The notes under the pieces are model-generated. The model ran no database searches. It saw only the letters and a list, made by a program, of their open reading frames with translations, and had not been told where the DNA came from. A DNA stretch of 62,487 bases from CAZQVA01 sp964596685 (GTDB taxonomy: Bacteria; Chlamydiota; Chlamydiia; Chlamydiales; VFKH01), in assembly GCA_964596685.1 (NCBI GenBank), contig CAZQVA010000009.1:1-62487 (forward strand), given 5' to 3'. A program made the position numbers and the translations under genes. Shown in pieces: positions 26,150 through 35,078 of the stretch; position 1 is the stretch's first letter; the number at the start of each line of letters is the position of its first letter.

Positions 26150-27466
26150 ATGGCTATTGAACATGACCTTGACTCCTTAATGAGTCGGCTCGAAGACGTC
26201 CAAGTCACGACTGTCAATGGACGGATCACTGAGATCGTCGGCATGTTAATCAGAGCGATTGTTCCCAATGTCAAAATTGGGGAAATCTGTCTGATCAAAC
26301 GTGATGGTGAGCCACTGCGCGCAGAGGTCGTAGGCTTCACACGTGAAGAAGTGATCCTCTCTCCGCTCGGAGAAATGACGGGAATTGGCCCTTCTTCTGA
26401 AGTCATCCCTACAAATTTACCTCTTCACGTTCCCGTAGGTCCTGAACTTCTAGGACGCATTCTTGATGGTGCCGGTAATCCGCTCGATGTCGATGTCAAG
26501 GGCCCTCTTGATCTCAAAGAACACTATCCCGTGATTGCACCTCCTCCCAATCCTTTGCAACGCAAAATGATCCACTCTCCCTTGTCAACTGGCGTGCGCG
26601 CAATTGATGGAGTATTGACATGCGGAGAAGGGCAACGCGTAGGGATTTTTGCTGCTGCAGGTGGCGGTAAATCCACGCTGTTGGGGATGATGGCTCGCAA
26701 TTCTGCTGCAGATATTATCGTTATTGCTTTGATCGGGGAGCGTGGACGCGAAGTACGCGAATTTATTGAAAATGATCTCGGTCCCGAAGGAATCAAACGC
26801 TCTGTTGTCATCGTCTCCACCTCAGACCAAGCTTCTCAACTCCGTCTCAATGCTGCCTATGTAGGCACGGCCATTGCAGAATACTTCCGCGATCAGGGAA
26901 AATCCGTTGTCCTCATGATGGACTCCGTCACACGTTTCGCGCGTGCCTTGAGAGAAGTGGGCTTAGCCGCAGGTGAACCTCCCGCTCGCGCAGGATATAC
27001 ACCTTCTGTCTTTTCTACGCTCCCTAAGCTTCTTGAGAGATCGGGCAATTCAGACAAGGGATCGATCACAGCATTCTATACGATTTTAGTTGCTGGCGAT
27101 GATATGAATGAACCCGTTGCTGATGAAACGCGTTCCATTCTAGATGGACACATCATCCTTTCTAGCGCATTAGCACAAGCTTACCACTATCCAGCGATCG
27201 ATATTCTCTCCTCTGCAAGTCGCTTGCTAGGTGCCTTAGTCGATAAAGACCATCTCCAATTAATTGGAAAAATTCGCGAAGTTCTGTCGACCTATCGCAA
27301 AAACGAAATGCTGATCCGCATTGGTGAATATAAGAAGGGTTCAGATCGCAACGTCGACTTTGCTCTTGATAACGTTGAAAAAGTAAATCGCTTCTTAAAA
27401 CAGGGCGTTACGGAAAAGAGCACCTTTCAAGAAACGCTACAACAGCTCAAGAGTCTCTTTAGATGA
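26150..27466 (+). CDS. cdsN: Type III secretion ATPase CdsN (SctN)
   Basis: A 438-residue member of the F1-ATPase beta/FliI/SctN family. Walker A lies at 168-175 (AAAGGGKS, with Lys174). The catalytic Glu segment IALIGERGREVREF is near 188-201, Walker B SVVLMMDSVTRFARA near 250-264. The ATPase forms a hexamer at the base of the export gate and unfolds or unloads substrates from chaperones. The gene order CdsN-CdsO-CdsP-CdsQ matches Chlamydia CT669-CT672. An AAGGAG ribosome site precedes ATG 26150; the stop overlaps cdsO. Confidence 0.96.
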   Translation: MAIEHDLDSLMSRLEDVQVTTVNGRITEIVGMLIRAIVPNVKIGEICLIKRDGEPLRAEVVGFTREEVILSPLGEMTGIGPSSEVIPTNLPLHVPVGPELLGRILDGAGNPLDVDVKGPLDLKEHYPVIAPPPNPLQRKMIHSPLSTGVRAIDGVLTCGEGQRVGIFAAAGGGKSTLLGMMARNSAADIIVIALIGERGREVREFIENDLGPEGIKRSVVIVSTSDQASQLRLNAAYVGTAIAEYFRDQGKSVVLMMDSVTRFARALREVGLAAGEPPARAGYTPSVFSTLPKLLERSGNSDKGSITAFYTILVAGDDMNEPVADETRSILDGHIILSSALAQAYHYPAIDILSSASRLLGALVDKDHLQLIGKIREVLSTYRKNEMLIRIGEYKKGSDRNVDFALDNVEKVNRFLKQGVTEKSTFQETLQQLKSLFR

Positions 27467-27963
27467 CACAAAATCAAGTTTACCCTTTAGCACAGGTTTT
27501 AGAGGTAAAAATCAAACGTGAGGAGACTGCCCAAAAAGTCGTCGATGAGAAAAAACATCTTTTAGAAAAAGAACAAGAGGCCCTTGAAAAAGCTAAAAAG
27601 GCACGCGATCTCGTAAAGGAACATTACCAAGAGAAACTGAGACAATTGCGAGAGACCCTCGACCAAGAAACAGATACACCGACTATTGAGAGAATGAAAT
27701 ACTACCTTAAAATTGTTCAAACGAATTTAGCTCAAGAGGAAGCTAAAGTGAATGAACAAAAAAAGCGAACAGATGCTGCTGAACGAGCTTTAGAGGAAGC
27801 TAAAAACATTTGGCGCGAAAAGAGAAAGGAAGTCGATAAACTGCAAGAGCACCGCCTCCAGTGGCAAAAAGAAAATGCACGACAAGAATCTATCAATCTT
27901 GAAAAGCAGATGGACGAAATTGGCACTGTCATCTACTATGCAAAAAATCGTGAGGCAAAATAA
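27463..27963 (+). CDS. cdsO: Type III secretion stalk protein CdsO (SctO/FliJ-like)
   Basis: A 166-residue, almost entirely charged coiled-coil protein (residues 15-150 rich in Glu, Lys, Arg and Gln). SctO-type proteins insert in the central pore of the ATPase hexamer and couple it to the export gate, like FliJ. It overlaps the ATPase gene by four bases, which suggests coupled translation. CT670 is the chlamydial counterpart. Confidence 0.85.
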   Translation: MTQNQVYPLAQVLEVKIKREETAQKVVDEKKHLLEKEQEALEKAKKARDLVKEHYQEKLRQLRETLDQETDTPTIERMKYYLKIVQTNLAQEEAKVNEQKKRTDAAERALEEAKNIWREKRKEVDKLQEHRLQWQKENARQESINLEKQMDEIGTVIYYAKNREAK

Positions 27964-28829
27964 TGCAAAACGTTAGCGAATTGACATCTCAGGTAGTCCA
28001 CCTATCCCAACATTCTGAATTGCGACCCGCAAAAGAAACAAAAAACTTTAATTTGCACAAAGATCCCCATTCACAGAAGGAATCCCCTAGGGAATCATTT
28101 TCACATCATGCAACACTCAGCACTGAGAAAAAACGATTTTCCCCCTTTGATGCCCCTGAGCGCTCTGCGAAAAAAGAAAAGACAGAGAAAAAAGAGAGCC
28201 AGCCATCTTCACAAGATCTCGTAGAGGATGAAAGTTTGATGGTGGTCACCGAAAGGCCTTTAAAAGAAGAAAAACCTATTCGAAGCAGTGCTGAAAATAA
28301 AGGTCGTCAAGTTAAATTAGAACATGCAGACGACGAGACGGGTGAATCTTCTTTTCTTGAAGAAATTACAGCTACAGAAGCACATGCCCCCGTGGAGGAA
28401 AAAGGTTCCTCCGATTCCCAAGATGACGATGAAGAAGGCCGTTTAGAACTGCAAGCGCGATTGATGGACACACAACACACTAAAGAAGGTAGCGCTGTCG
28501 AAGGAGCTTCTGTAGAAACCCTTCATTATGCAAATGCTGCACACATGCAAACATACCAGGATTTTATTGCTTTAGTCAGCGCCGTTTACACAAATGAAAA
28601 AGTCACTTTGGTCCAATTGAAAATGGGGACTCAGTTACAACTTGAACGCACTCCTCAAGGGCTCGTTATCGCTGTTACCACTCAGGATCCCCATATTCAA
28701 GAGCTCCTGCTCTCAAATCGACAAAAAATCCTTGAGGCTCTCAAAAACAAAAAAATTGCCGTTGCCTCTTTCGAAGTAAAAATTAAACCTATTCATAGCG
28801 ATGATAACAATGAGGACTCTTCCATATGA
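27963..28829 (+). CDS. cdsP: Type III secretion needle-length/substrate-switch protein CdsP (SctP)
   Basis: A 288-residue protein. The first 180 residues are highly charged and low complexity (Lys/Glu/Ser-rich, probably disordered), as in needle-length rulers. The C-terminal 90 residues (about 195-280, YQDFIALVSAVYTNEKVTLV onward) form a compact alpha/beta domain that fits the substrate-specificity switch region. Assignment follows its place between cdsO and cdsQ (CT671). The start codon overlaps the cdsO stop by one base. Confidence 0.78.
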   Translation: MQNVSELTSQVVHLSQHSELRPAKETKNFNLHKDPHSQKESPRESFSHHATLSTEKKRFSPFDAPERSAKKEKTEKKESQPSSQDLVEDESLMVVTERPLKEEKPIRSSAENKGRQVKLEHADDETGESSFLEEITATEAHAPVEEKGSSDSQDDDEEGRLELQARLMDTQHTKEGSAVEGASVETLHYANAAHMQTYQDFIALVSAVYTNEKVTLVQLKMGTQLQLERTPQGLVIAVTTQDPHIQELLLSNRQKILEALKNKKIAVASFEVKIKPIHSDDNNEDSSI

Positions 28830-29599
28830 ACATCTGGTCCTTCCTCCAAAAAGTTTCTGTTATAAACAAGGACAAAATTCCACCAATCGCTTTTCAATTA
28901 ACCCCACAAGATGTTGCTGCCGCTTTAGCAAAGAAATGGAACTGGGAAGATGCCACTGTTACCTTTCAACCAGCTAAAGTGGTCACAAAAGATGCGCTAA
29001 AAGACTTTCTTCACTGGCATGTGGCGGCGATTCAATGTAAACCCTTACAATCTTCCGCTTATCTATTCATTCCCAAAAATACACTCCTACAAATTCTCAC
29101 CTACTCAGCTGGAAAGGAAATTCCATGGGATGAAATGAGCCAGGCCTTGTGGGACTTTTTACTCCTGCAATTTCTGTCCGCACTTAATGAAGCTTCCTGT
29201 TTCAATAAAATGCAGTTGATTTATTCTTCTGGCGCACAATTGCCCTCTGAAGAAGGCTCGTTAATCGACTTTCAAATAACTTCGCGCGATAAGGTCTATT
29301 CAGGCAGCGTATTATTTCCCTTTCCTTTGCAACAAGAGGCCCTTGCTCACTATGGACGCTCTGCCCCCTCATTGGCCCTCAATACCCAAGTAGGTTTCTC
29401 AGCGATGCATATGCAACTGTCTTATGAAGAATGGAACTCTCTTAAAGTGGGTGACTTAATTCTTCTTAATAAAGAGCAATGGGACCCTTCTACTAAAAGT
29501 GGAAAGGGTGTAGTGTGTATAGAAGGTCATCCGTTATTTAATGCTCGATATAGCGATGGCAAAGTACATTTAGAAGCACTCCAACGAGGTGATACATAG
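28826..29599 (+). CDS. cdsQ: Type III cytoplasmic ring protein, N-terminal half (SctQ-N/HrcQA-like)
   Basis: A 257-residue protein overlapping cdsP by four bases. The C-terminal 75 residues (LSYEEWNSLKVGDLILLN, then a short beta-strand pattern to GDT) resemble the first SpoA domain of SctQ/FliM-type proteins. The upstream 180 residues fit the N-terminal domain. Chlamydia has one CdsQ gene (about 370 residues), but here it ends after this domain and a second gene supplies the rest. The same split is known as HrcQA/HrcQB in plant-pathogen systems. The protein would form the sorting platform under the ATPase ring. Confidence 0.75.
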   Translation: MNIWSFLQKVSVINKDKIPPIAFQLTPQDVAAALAKKWNWEDATVTFQPAKVVTKDALKDFLHWHVAAIQCKPLQSSAYLFIPKNTLLQILTYSAGKEIPWDEMSQALWDFLLLQFLSALNEASCFNKMQLIYSSGAQLPSEEGSLIDFQITSRDKVYSGSVLFPFPLQQEALAHYGRSAPSLALNTQVGFSAMHMQLSYEEWNSLKVGDLILLNKEQWDPSTKSGKGVVCIEGHPLFNARYSDGKVHLEALQRGDT

Positions 29600-29600
29600 T

Positions 29601-30122
29601 ATGCCCAATAATACACCTACTCCAGAAGATGAAAAAAAGCTCTCTAATGTAGATGAAGGGTCTTCTGATCAACGCCACGATCCTCATGAAGATTTACCCC
29701 ATGATGAGGGAGATTTTTCAGCCAATGACGAAGATTTTTTTGTCGAAGATGATGAACTAAAAAAAATCTTAAAGGAACATACGCCTCTTCAAAATGCTCC
29801 ATCCGCATCACCTAATGAAGAAATCGCTCCACCTGTTCATGATGAGATGCCAAAAAAACAGCCCAGCTCAAAAGCGGCCCCATCCGCTCCTTTTACACCT
29901 TCTTCTGTGAGTGCAATCCCACTTTCCATTAATATTCAGATCGCATCAATTAGTGTGCCCTTAGATGATGTTTTACAATGGAAAGCTGGAACAGAGATTG
30001 TTCTTGATCAACCTATTTCGCCGCAAGTCACCTTGACAGTTAACGGTCAAGCTGTCGGTCAAGCAGAATTAATTCAAGTGGGTGATTATTTCGGTGCGCG
30101 TATTCTTTCTATCCACCATTAA
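29601..30122 (+). CDS. cdsQ: Type III cytoplasmic ring protein, C-terminal half with SpoA domain (SctQ-C/HrcQB-like)
   Basis: A 173-residue protein. ATG 29601 lies after the stop of the upstream half; a GTG at 29589 would overlap it. Residues 1-100 are acidic and low complexity (DDEL, HDEG, DEDFF) and look disordered. Residues 105-172 form a SpoA domain (IPLSINIQIASISVPLDDVL and a following VGQAELIQVGDYFGARIL) like FliN and the C-terminus of SctQ. Two such domains from the two genes would pair in the sorting platform. The acidic leader is not present in typical SctQ and may be a regulatory or interaction tail. Confidence 0.75.
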   Translation: MPNNTPTPEDEKKLSNVDEGSSDQRHDPHEDLPHDEGDFSANDEDFFVEDDELKKILKEHTPLQNAPSASPNEEIAPPVHDEMPKKQPSSKAAPSAPFTPSSVSAIPLSINIQIASISVPLDDVLQWKAGTEIVLDQPISPQVTLTVNGQAVGQAELIQVGDYFGARILSIHH

Positions 30123-30133
30123 GGAGCCTTATA

Positions 30134-31747
30134 GTGTCCCTGGAAGAATCTGCATCGTCGAATTTTTTTAAACAAACCACCCTTGTGGATCTGAATGAGA
30201 CAGAATCCCTCCTTCCTATGCAGAATGAACCGCTGCCACTACCGGAAAAAATCGGTCCTTATGCCATTGACATGATCCTTGCAAAGGGTGGCATGAGTGT
30301 ATTGTATTTAGCTACAAACCCTAAGACAGCAGAGCCTCTCGTCATTAAGGTTCTTTCTCCACGACTTGCGAGCCATCCGGAAATTGTGCAACGTTTTTTA
30401 AAAGAAGCGGAAATCATCTCCCTGACACACCACCCCAATATTGTAAAATTGTATGGACAGGGACAGTGGGAAGGGGGCGTCTATATTGCAATGGAGCTTA
30501 TTCAAGGCATTTCCCTGCGCCAAATGATTTTGCAACATTCTTTTACGATCAAGCGCAGCCTTGAAATTGTTTTGCAGATTGGGTATGCCCTTTTTCATCT
30601 ACATGCACATGGAGTGATCCATCGCGATTTGAAACCAGAAAACATCTTGCTCACAGAAGAAGGTGGCGTCAAGGTGATCGATTTTGGTATTGCACAGCTG
30701 GAAGAAGAAGAAGAAGCTATGCTCCATTCTCCTATGATGGGCACACCAACTTATATGAGTCCGGAGCAAAAAAATGCATCAAGTTTAGTCAGCTATAACT
30801 GCGATATTTATTCACTTGGTGTCATCACCTATGAACTTGTGTTGGGACAACTTTGCTATGGCAAAATCATTCTTTCTCTCATGCCTCTTGGTTTGCAAAA
30901 AATCCTATCTCAAGCCCTTCAAATCGACCCTAAACAGCGCTATCAAGATATTGTCGATTTTATTACCGATCTAAATAGCTACATGGAAAGTGCCGATTTC
31001 CAAAAAGAGACCAATCGAGCAGACTGCTCCAGCTCTCTTTTTGAGGAATTAAAGGAAGCTCAACGCCGATTTTTACCACAGAATGCGCCCCATTGGCCCA
31101 AATTAGACATTGGCTTCACCTCGACACACCACCTTTCGATCATGCCCCTTTACTACGATTTCCTTGAAATAGAAGGGGGCAGCATGGTCATTCTTCTGGC
31201 GGAGGCCTCTGCAGAAGGAGCTGCTGCTCTTCTCTATACAACCTTTCTTAAGGGCCTTGTTACAGCCTGTCGCCCCTTTTTGCAAGACCCCGTGCTTTTT
31301 ATGAAACATATGAATGAATTGGTCATTGCCTCCTGTGAAGATCAACTCTTTTCAATGAGCGTACTCATTTTAAATCCAGTCAAAAACCAATTACAATTTA
31401 TATGTTGTGGTTTTGGCGCTCTATGGTCAATCCAACCTGAAATGAAACGCATCAGAAAAATCACAGCAGAAAATATCGCTTTGGGCATCGAAAATGAACC
31501 CGCATTTTCTTCTGCAATCTATCCGTGGAACATTGGCGATCGTTTGTTCCTGTGTTCTTTTAGAGCTCTTGCGCAAAATAACCAACGTGGTCTGACAGAG
31601 AGTGAACTACAGAAAGCCCTCATAGAAGCTTTATTTTTACCTTGTCAAAAGCAAACTGAGAGCCTTTTAAGAAAAATCGCTCCTCCCTCTATGGACCTAC
31701 AACAAGAGGCCCCATTAGTGCTCATCAGCCTGGCGCGCACCTCTTGA
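30134..31747 (+). CDS. Pkn5-like Ser/Thr kinase with degenerate PP2C/RsbU-like C-terminal domain
   Basis: A 537-residue protein starting at GTG 30134 with an AAGGAG site. Residues 40-290 are a Hanks-type kinase: Gly loop LAKGGMSVLYLA, Lys in VIKVL, catalytic HRDLKPEN with Asp165 and DFG with Asp183. It looks active. Residues 330-535 have the fold pattern of a PP2C/SpoIIE/RsbU phosphatase. The metal-binding Asp positions read as AEASAEGAAAL instead of GDVSGHG, and no C-terminal DD is present, so it is probably inactive. No membrane helix is visible. In Chlamydia, Pkn5 (CT673) ends the same gene order and is reported to be a secreted effector. Whether its C-terminus is alike I do not know. Confidence 0.82.
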   Translation: MSLEESASSNFFKQTTLVDLNETESLLPMQNEPLPLPEKIGPYAIDMILAKGGMSVLYLATNPKTAEPLVIKVLSPRLASHPEIVQRFLKEAEIISLTHHPNIVKLYGQGQWEGGVYIAMELIQGISLRQMILQHSFTIKRSLEIVLQIGYALFHLHAHGVIHRDLKPENILLTEEGGVKVIDFGIAQLEEEEEAMLHSPMMGTPTYMSPEQKNASSLVSYNCDIYSLGVITYELVLGQLCYGKIILSLMPLGLQKILSQALQIDPKQRYQDIVDFITDLNSYMESADFQKETNRADCSSSLFEELKEAQRRFLPQNAPHWPKLDIGFTSTHHLSIMPLYYDFLEIEGGSMVILLAEASAEGAAALLYTTFLKGLVTACRPFLQDPVLFMKHMNELVIASCEDQLFSMSVLILNPVKNQLQFICCGFGALWSIQPEMKRIRKITAENIALGIENEPAFSSAIYPWNIGDRLFLCSFRALAQNNQRGLTESELQKALIEALFLPCQKQTESLLRKIAPPSMDLQQEAPLVLISLARTS

Positions 31748-31773
31748 CTTTGCCACCTTAAATAGGGTAAAAT
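31744..31773 (+). promoter_or_regulatory. Sigma-70-type promoter upstream of the coiled-coil/dnaG genes
   Basis: A TTGACT -35 hexamer (31744-31749) and a TAAAAT -10 hexamer (31768-31773) are separated by 18 bp. Each differs from consensus by one base. They overlap the stop of the kinase gene and lie 30 bp before the ATG at 31803. The 8-bp inverted repeat CACCTTAA/TTAAGGTG at 31754 and 31790 lies around the -10 box and the ribosome site. Confidence 0.5.
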
Positions 31774-31802
31774 CAGACCTGTTCATTACTTAAGGTGAGG
31801 GG

Positions 31803-32192
31803 ATGGAGCCGGACCCGAATACGTTAACGCGTAAAATCGAAAAAGAACGCACACTCCATAAAAAAGAGAAAGCAGAAGTCGCTAAAATTTTATCGCGCAC
31901 TCTGAATGAACTTAAGCGCACCAAGTGGTCGCAAGAAAGACTCATGCTACAGATCACTTCTCTTCAAAATAAGCGATTAGAAGAAAAACAGGCATTACTA
32001 GATCGTCATCAAGAACTTGCCACTGCACTTGCACAAACATTGCGGACCCTTAAAAGCACTTTAGGAGCGACAAGCTCTGACGAGCTTCAACGTCAAATTG
32101 CACAAGTCCAGTCATTATTAGAAAAAGAAAATCCTCTCCACACACAAACTTCTTTTGACATGACCATCACTAGCTGTCGCTGCATGCCATGA
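31803..32192 (+). CDS. Small coiled-coil protein of unknown function
   Basis: A 129-residue, highly charged protein (Lys, Glu, Arg, Gln). Residues 8-110 should form one long coiled coil (KIEKERTLHKKEKAEVAKIL onwards), with a short Cys-containing tail (TSCRCMP). No known family is recognised. It starts at ATG 31803 with a strong AGGTGAGGGG site and lies 7 bp before dnaG. It may be a structural or chaperone-like protein of the secretion system, judged only by its place just after the kinase, or belong to the replication genes. Confidence 0.6.
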   Translation: MEPDPNTLTRKIEKERTLHKKEKAEVAKILSRTLNELKRTKWSQERLMLQITSLQNKRLEEKQALLDRHQELATALAQTLRTLKSTLGATSSDELQRQIAQVQSLLEKENPLHTQTSFDMTITSCRCMP

Positions 32193-32199
32193 GAGTTTA

Positions 32200-33948
32200 A
32201 TGCCAATTTTTACCCATGAAAGCCTCGATACCCTTCGACAACGCATCAATTTAGTTGACGTCGTCAGTCAACATATCGAAGTAAAAAAAGCGGGGGGACT
32301 CTATAAAGGGCTCTGCCCCTTTCACGATGAAAAATCTCCTTCTTTTTGCATTCAGCCAGGTGCCGCTACATTTCATTGTTTTGGCTGTCAAGCTCATGGA
32401 GATGCTATCGCTTTTCTCATGCGTCACCTCAATCTATCCTTTTCAGAAGCAGTCGAATCTTTGGCGGAACAATTTCATCTCACCATGGAAACAGCGGGCA
32501 AGCATTCTGCTCCTCTTGCGCGCACACCATTACGCCATATGCTCAATGATGCCCATCTGGCTTACCATCTTTTTTTAACAAAGACAGAAGAAGGGCATAC
32601 TGCTTTAAATTACCTCTTTGAAAGGGGGATTGACTGGGATTTTATTGAACGCTTTGAAATTGGCTATGCTCCTCAAGGCGGATATCTTCTTGTCGACTTA
32701 CTGCGTCGTCTCGGCTATGAAGAGAATGACATGCGTTTATGTGGTCTCATTTCTTCCTCGGGCTCTGATTTTTTTAAAGAACGCATCACCTTTCCTATCC
32801 GGAATAACCAAGGTCATGTCGTGGGATTTTCCGCACGTAAATTTCACGAGGAAACTTTTGGTGGCAAATATATCAATAGTCCGGAACATCCCTTATTTAA
32901 AAAATCCCATCTCCTTTTTGGGTTTTCAGAAAGTCGCAAGCGCATCGCAAAAGAACGTAAAGCAATCATCGTCGAAGGTCAAATCGATGCTTTAAGATTA
33001 ATTCAAGAAGGATTTGACTATACTGTAGCGGGGCAGGGAACGGCTTTTGGGTCCTTCCAAGTGAAACAATTACTCGATCTCAAAATTCAAGAAGTCTTTC
33101 TCGCTCTTGATGGGGATACCGCAGGGAAAAAGGCTGCACAACATATAGGGGATCTATTTCAAAGTGAAGGGATTGAGGTTAGAGTGGTCAACTTACCCTC
33201 GGGACAAGATCCTGACTCGTTTTTACGCAGCAAAGGTCCATCTGCCTTCGAGCATCTTTTACAAAATAGTGAAGATTATTTGCATTTTCTAATCCGCTAT
33301 CTACAACAAGATCGCGATCTCGATGGTTCCGCTGCACTCAAGACAGAAGTTTTTGAAGCTCTTTCCCAACAGATTCAAAACTGGAAACATCCGCTTATGG
33401 TACATGAAAGTCTGAAAAAAGTTTCGCAACTCCTTCAGATTCCTTCACAACTCCTTCCTTCTTCTCCTCCTGTGCCTGTCAAAAAAATAGCGCATCGGGA
33501 AAAAGAAATGGAACCCCATAAAGCATTAGAGATCGATATCTTGCGCTGTTTGGTCACTCTCAAAGATGAAAGCCACATTAAACTATGTCAAACGCATCTT
33601 AATCCCATTCACTTCGTTCACCCACTTTGTCAGCGGTTTTTCATCTGCTGGAAAGAAAAAGCTCATGCCACTGAGCCCTTTGATTTACTACATTTTGCTT
33701 CCCTAGTCCAAGATGATATTGCCGAAAAACTACTCGATGACTTAGCTGAAAAAGCACTCCAACCCTCTCCCTCCCCATCTCATCTTTTCGAAGCAATTGA
33801 ACGCCTTCAATTGAGACACTGGACACATGAAAAGCAGCAACTCTATGCATTAATTATGAAGACGACAAACGATGAGGAGCAAACTAAACTTCTGAAAGCC
33901 TTTGATCTCTTACAAAAAAACCCTCCGCCTAAAATCTCCAATTTGTGA
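32200..33948 (+). CDS. dnaG: DNA primase
   Basis: A 582-residue primase that makes RNA primers for replication. The zinc ribbon of the CHC2 type is at residues 39-63 (Cys39, His42, Cys60, Cys63). The core RNA-polymerase domain follows, with the TOPRIM motifs EGQIDALRL and ALDGDTAGKKAA near residues 255-320. The C-terminus is shortened and alpha-helical, as expected for the DnaB-binding domain. DnaB is also in the window, at 58571. The stop codon lies 9 bp before rsgA. Confidence 0.95.
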   Translation: MPIFTHESLDTLRQRINLVDVVSQHIEVKKAGGLYKGLCPFHDEKSPSFCIQPGAATFHCFGCQAHGDAIAFLMRHLNLSFSEAVESLAEQFHLTMETAGKHSAPLARTPLRHMLNDAHLAYHLFLTKTEEGHTALNYLFERGIDWDFIERFEIGYAPQGGYLLVDLLRRLGYEENDMRLCGLISSSGSDFFKERITFPIRNNQGHVVGFSARKFHEETFGGKYINSPEHPLFKKSHLLFGFSESRKRIAKERKAIIVEGQIDALRLIQEGFDYTVAGQGTAFGSFQVKQLLDLKIQEVFLALDGDTAGKKAAQHIGDLFQSEGIEVRVVNLPSGQDPDSFLRSKGPSAFEHLLQNSEDYLHFLIRYLQQDRDLDGSAALKTEVFEALSQQIQNWKHPLMVHESLKKVSQLLQIPSQLLPSSPPVPVKKIAHREKEMEPHKALEIDILRCLVTLKDESHIKLCQTHLNPIHFVHPLCQRFFICWKEKAHATEPFDLLHFASLVQDDIAEKLLDDLAEKALQPSPSPSHLFEAIERLQLRHWTHEKQQLYALIMKTTNDEEQTKLLKAFDLLQKNPPPKISNL

Positions 33949-33956
33949 GGTGTAAT

Positions 33957-35078
33957 ATGTATCAATCATGGTCTGGATGCGACTTAGAAGCTCAACACTT
34001 GCGAGAAAATCGCAAGGAAGAAAAATTACGCGTCAAAATTGCACAACGCACGGACCGATCACAGCATAAAAAAACTGATCAAAAAGCGAAAATTCATAAC
34101 GCATCTGAAGTTGTCGATCCTTCATGGAAGAAAGGGCGTGTTGTAGGAATCGCTGCCGATAGCGTCTCTGTACAAGTCGGATTGCAATGCATGGAAACAT
34201 CACTTAGGGGCGCTCTTAAGAAGAATCTCCTCGCATTGAAAAATTTACTCACTATTGGCGATGAAGTCCTCATTGATGAAGAGCTTCAAATTGCTAAAAT
34301 ACTTCCAAGAAGGACTCTGCTCGCACGCCAAGATCACTTTAATAAGCGCAGCGCCCAGATGATTGCAGCCAATGTTGATCAGCTTCTCATCATTGTTGCC
34401 GTAAAAGAACCCGGCCTAACCCCTCATTTGATCGATCGCTATCTCATCGCCGCAAAAATGGGCAACATTCCCGCTGTGATTGTCATCAACAAAATTGACT
34501 TACTTGCGAGTACTTCAGCGAGCGAACAGGCTATTTTTCATGAGATGCTCCGCATCTACCCCTCTCTTGGGATCCCTCTTTTTTGTATCAGCACAAAGAC
34601 CCATGAAGGCCTTGAAACACCTTCTGAGCAAAAACCTCCCCGTTTATTTGACAGCAGTCAGACTCCAGCCACACTTCAAGATGTGTTAAAACATAAAAGC
34701 TCTTTGCTTGCCGGCCATTCAGGGACGGGTAAAACCTCACTATTAAATGTGCTAACCGACTCTACGTATATGACAGGAGAACTTGTTGGAAAAACGAATC
34801 GAGGGGCACATACAACCACCCGCTCTATTATTGTTCCCTTAGCCTGCCAGGGAGAATGTATCGACACTCCTGGCATACGTAGTTTAGGCCTTTGGAAGCT
34901 CTCTCTTCAGGATATTCAAGAAGGATTTCCTGAATTTGCTCCTTTTGCCGCCGAATGTCACTTTTTCAATTGTCGCCATTGCAGCGAACCAGAATGCGGA
35001 GTAAAAGAAGCGCTGGAAAAAGGTTTGATCAGTAAAATGCGCTATAACTCCTACCAACAACTTCTGAAAGAACTATAA
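33957..35078 (+). CDS. rsgA: Ribosome small-subunit-dependent GTPase A (RsgA/YjeQ)
   Basis: A 373-residue GTPase that helps 30S subunit maturation. I chose ATG 33957 because it has GAGGTG just upstream; an upstream GTG at 33945 would overlap dnaG. The GTPase domain is circularly permuted: the G4-type motif INKIDL (near 178) precedes the G1 P-loop GHSGTGKT (253-260) and the DTPG motif near residue 303. A zinc knuckle (CHFFNCRHCSEPEC) closes the protein near 340, with Cys and His ligands. All RsgA hallmarks are present. Confidence 0.95.
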   Translation: MYQSWSGCDLEAQHLRENRKEEKLRVKIAQRTDRSQHKKTDQKAKIHNASEVVDPSWKKGRVVGIAADSVSVQVGLQCMETSLRGALKKNLLALKNLLTIGDEVLIDEELQIAKILPRRTLLARQDHFNKRSAQMIAANVDQLLIIVAVKEPGLTPHLIDRYLIAAKMGNIPAVIVINKIDLLASTSASEQAIFHEMLRIYPSLGIPLFCISTKTHEGLETPSEQKPPRLFDSSQTPATLQDVLKHKSSLLAGHSGTGKTSLLNVLTDSTYMTGELVGKTNRGAHTTTRSIIVPLACQGECIDTPGIRSLGLWKLSLQDIQEGFPEFAPFAAECHFFNCRHCSEPECGVKEALEKGLISKMRYNSYQQLLKEL

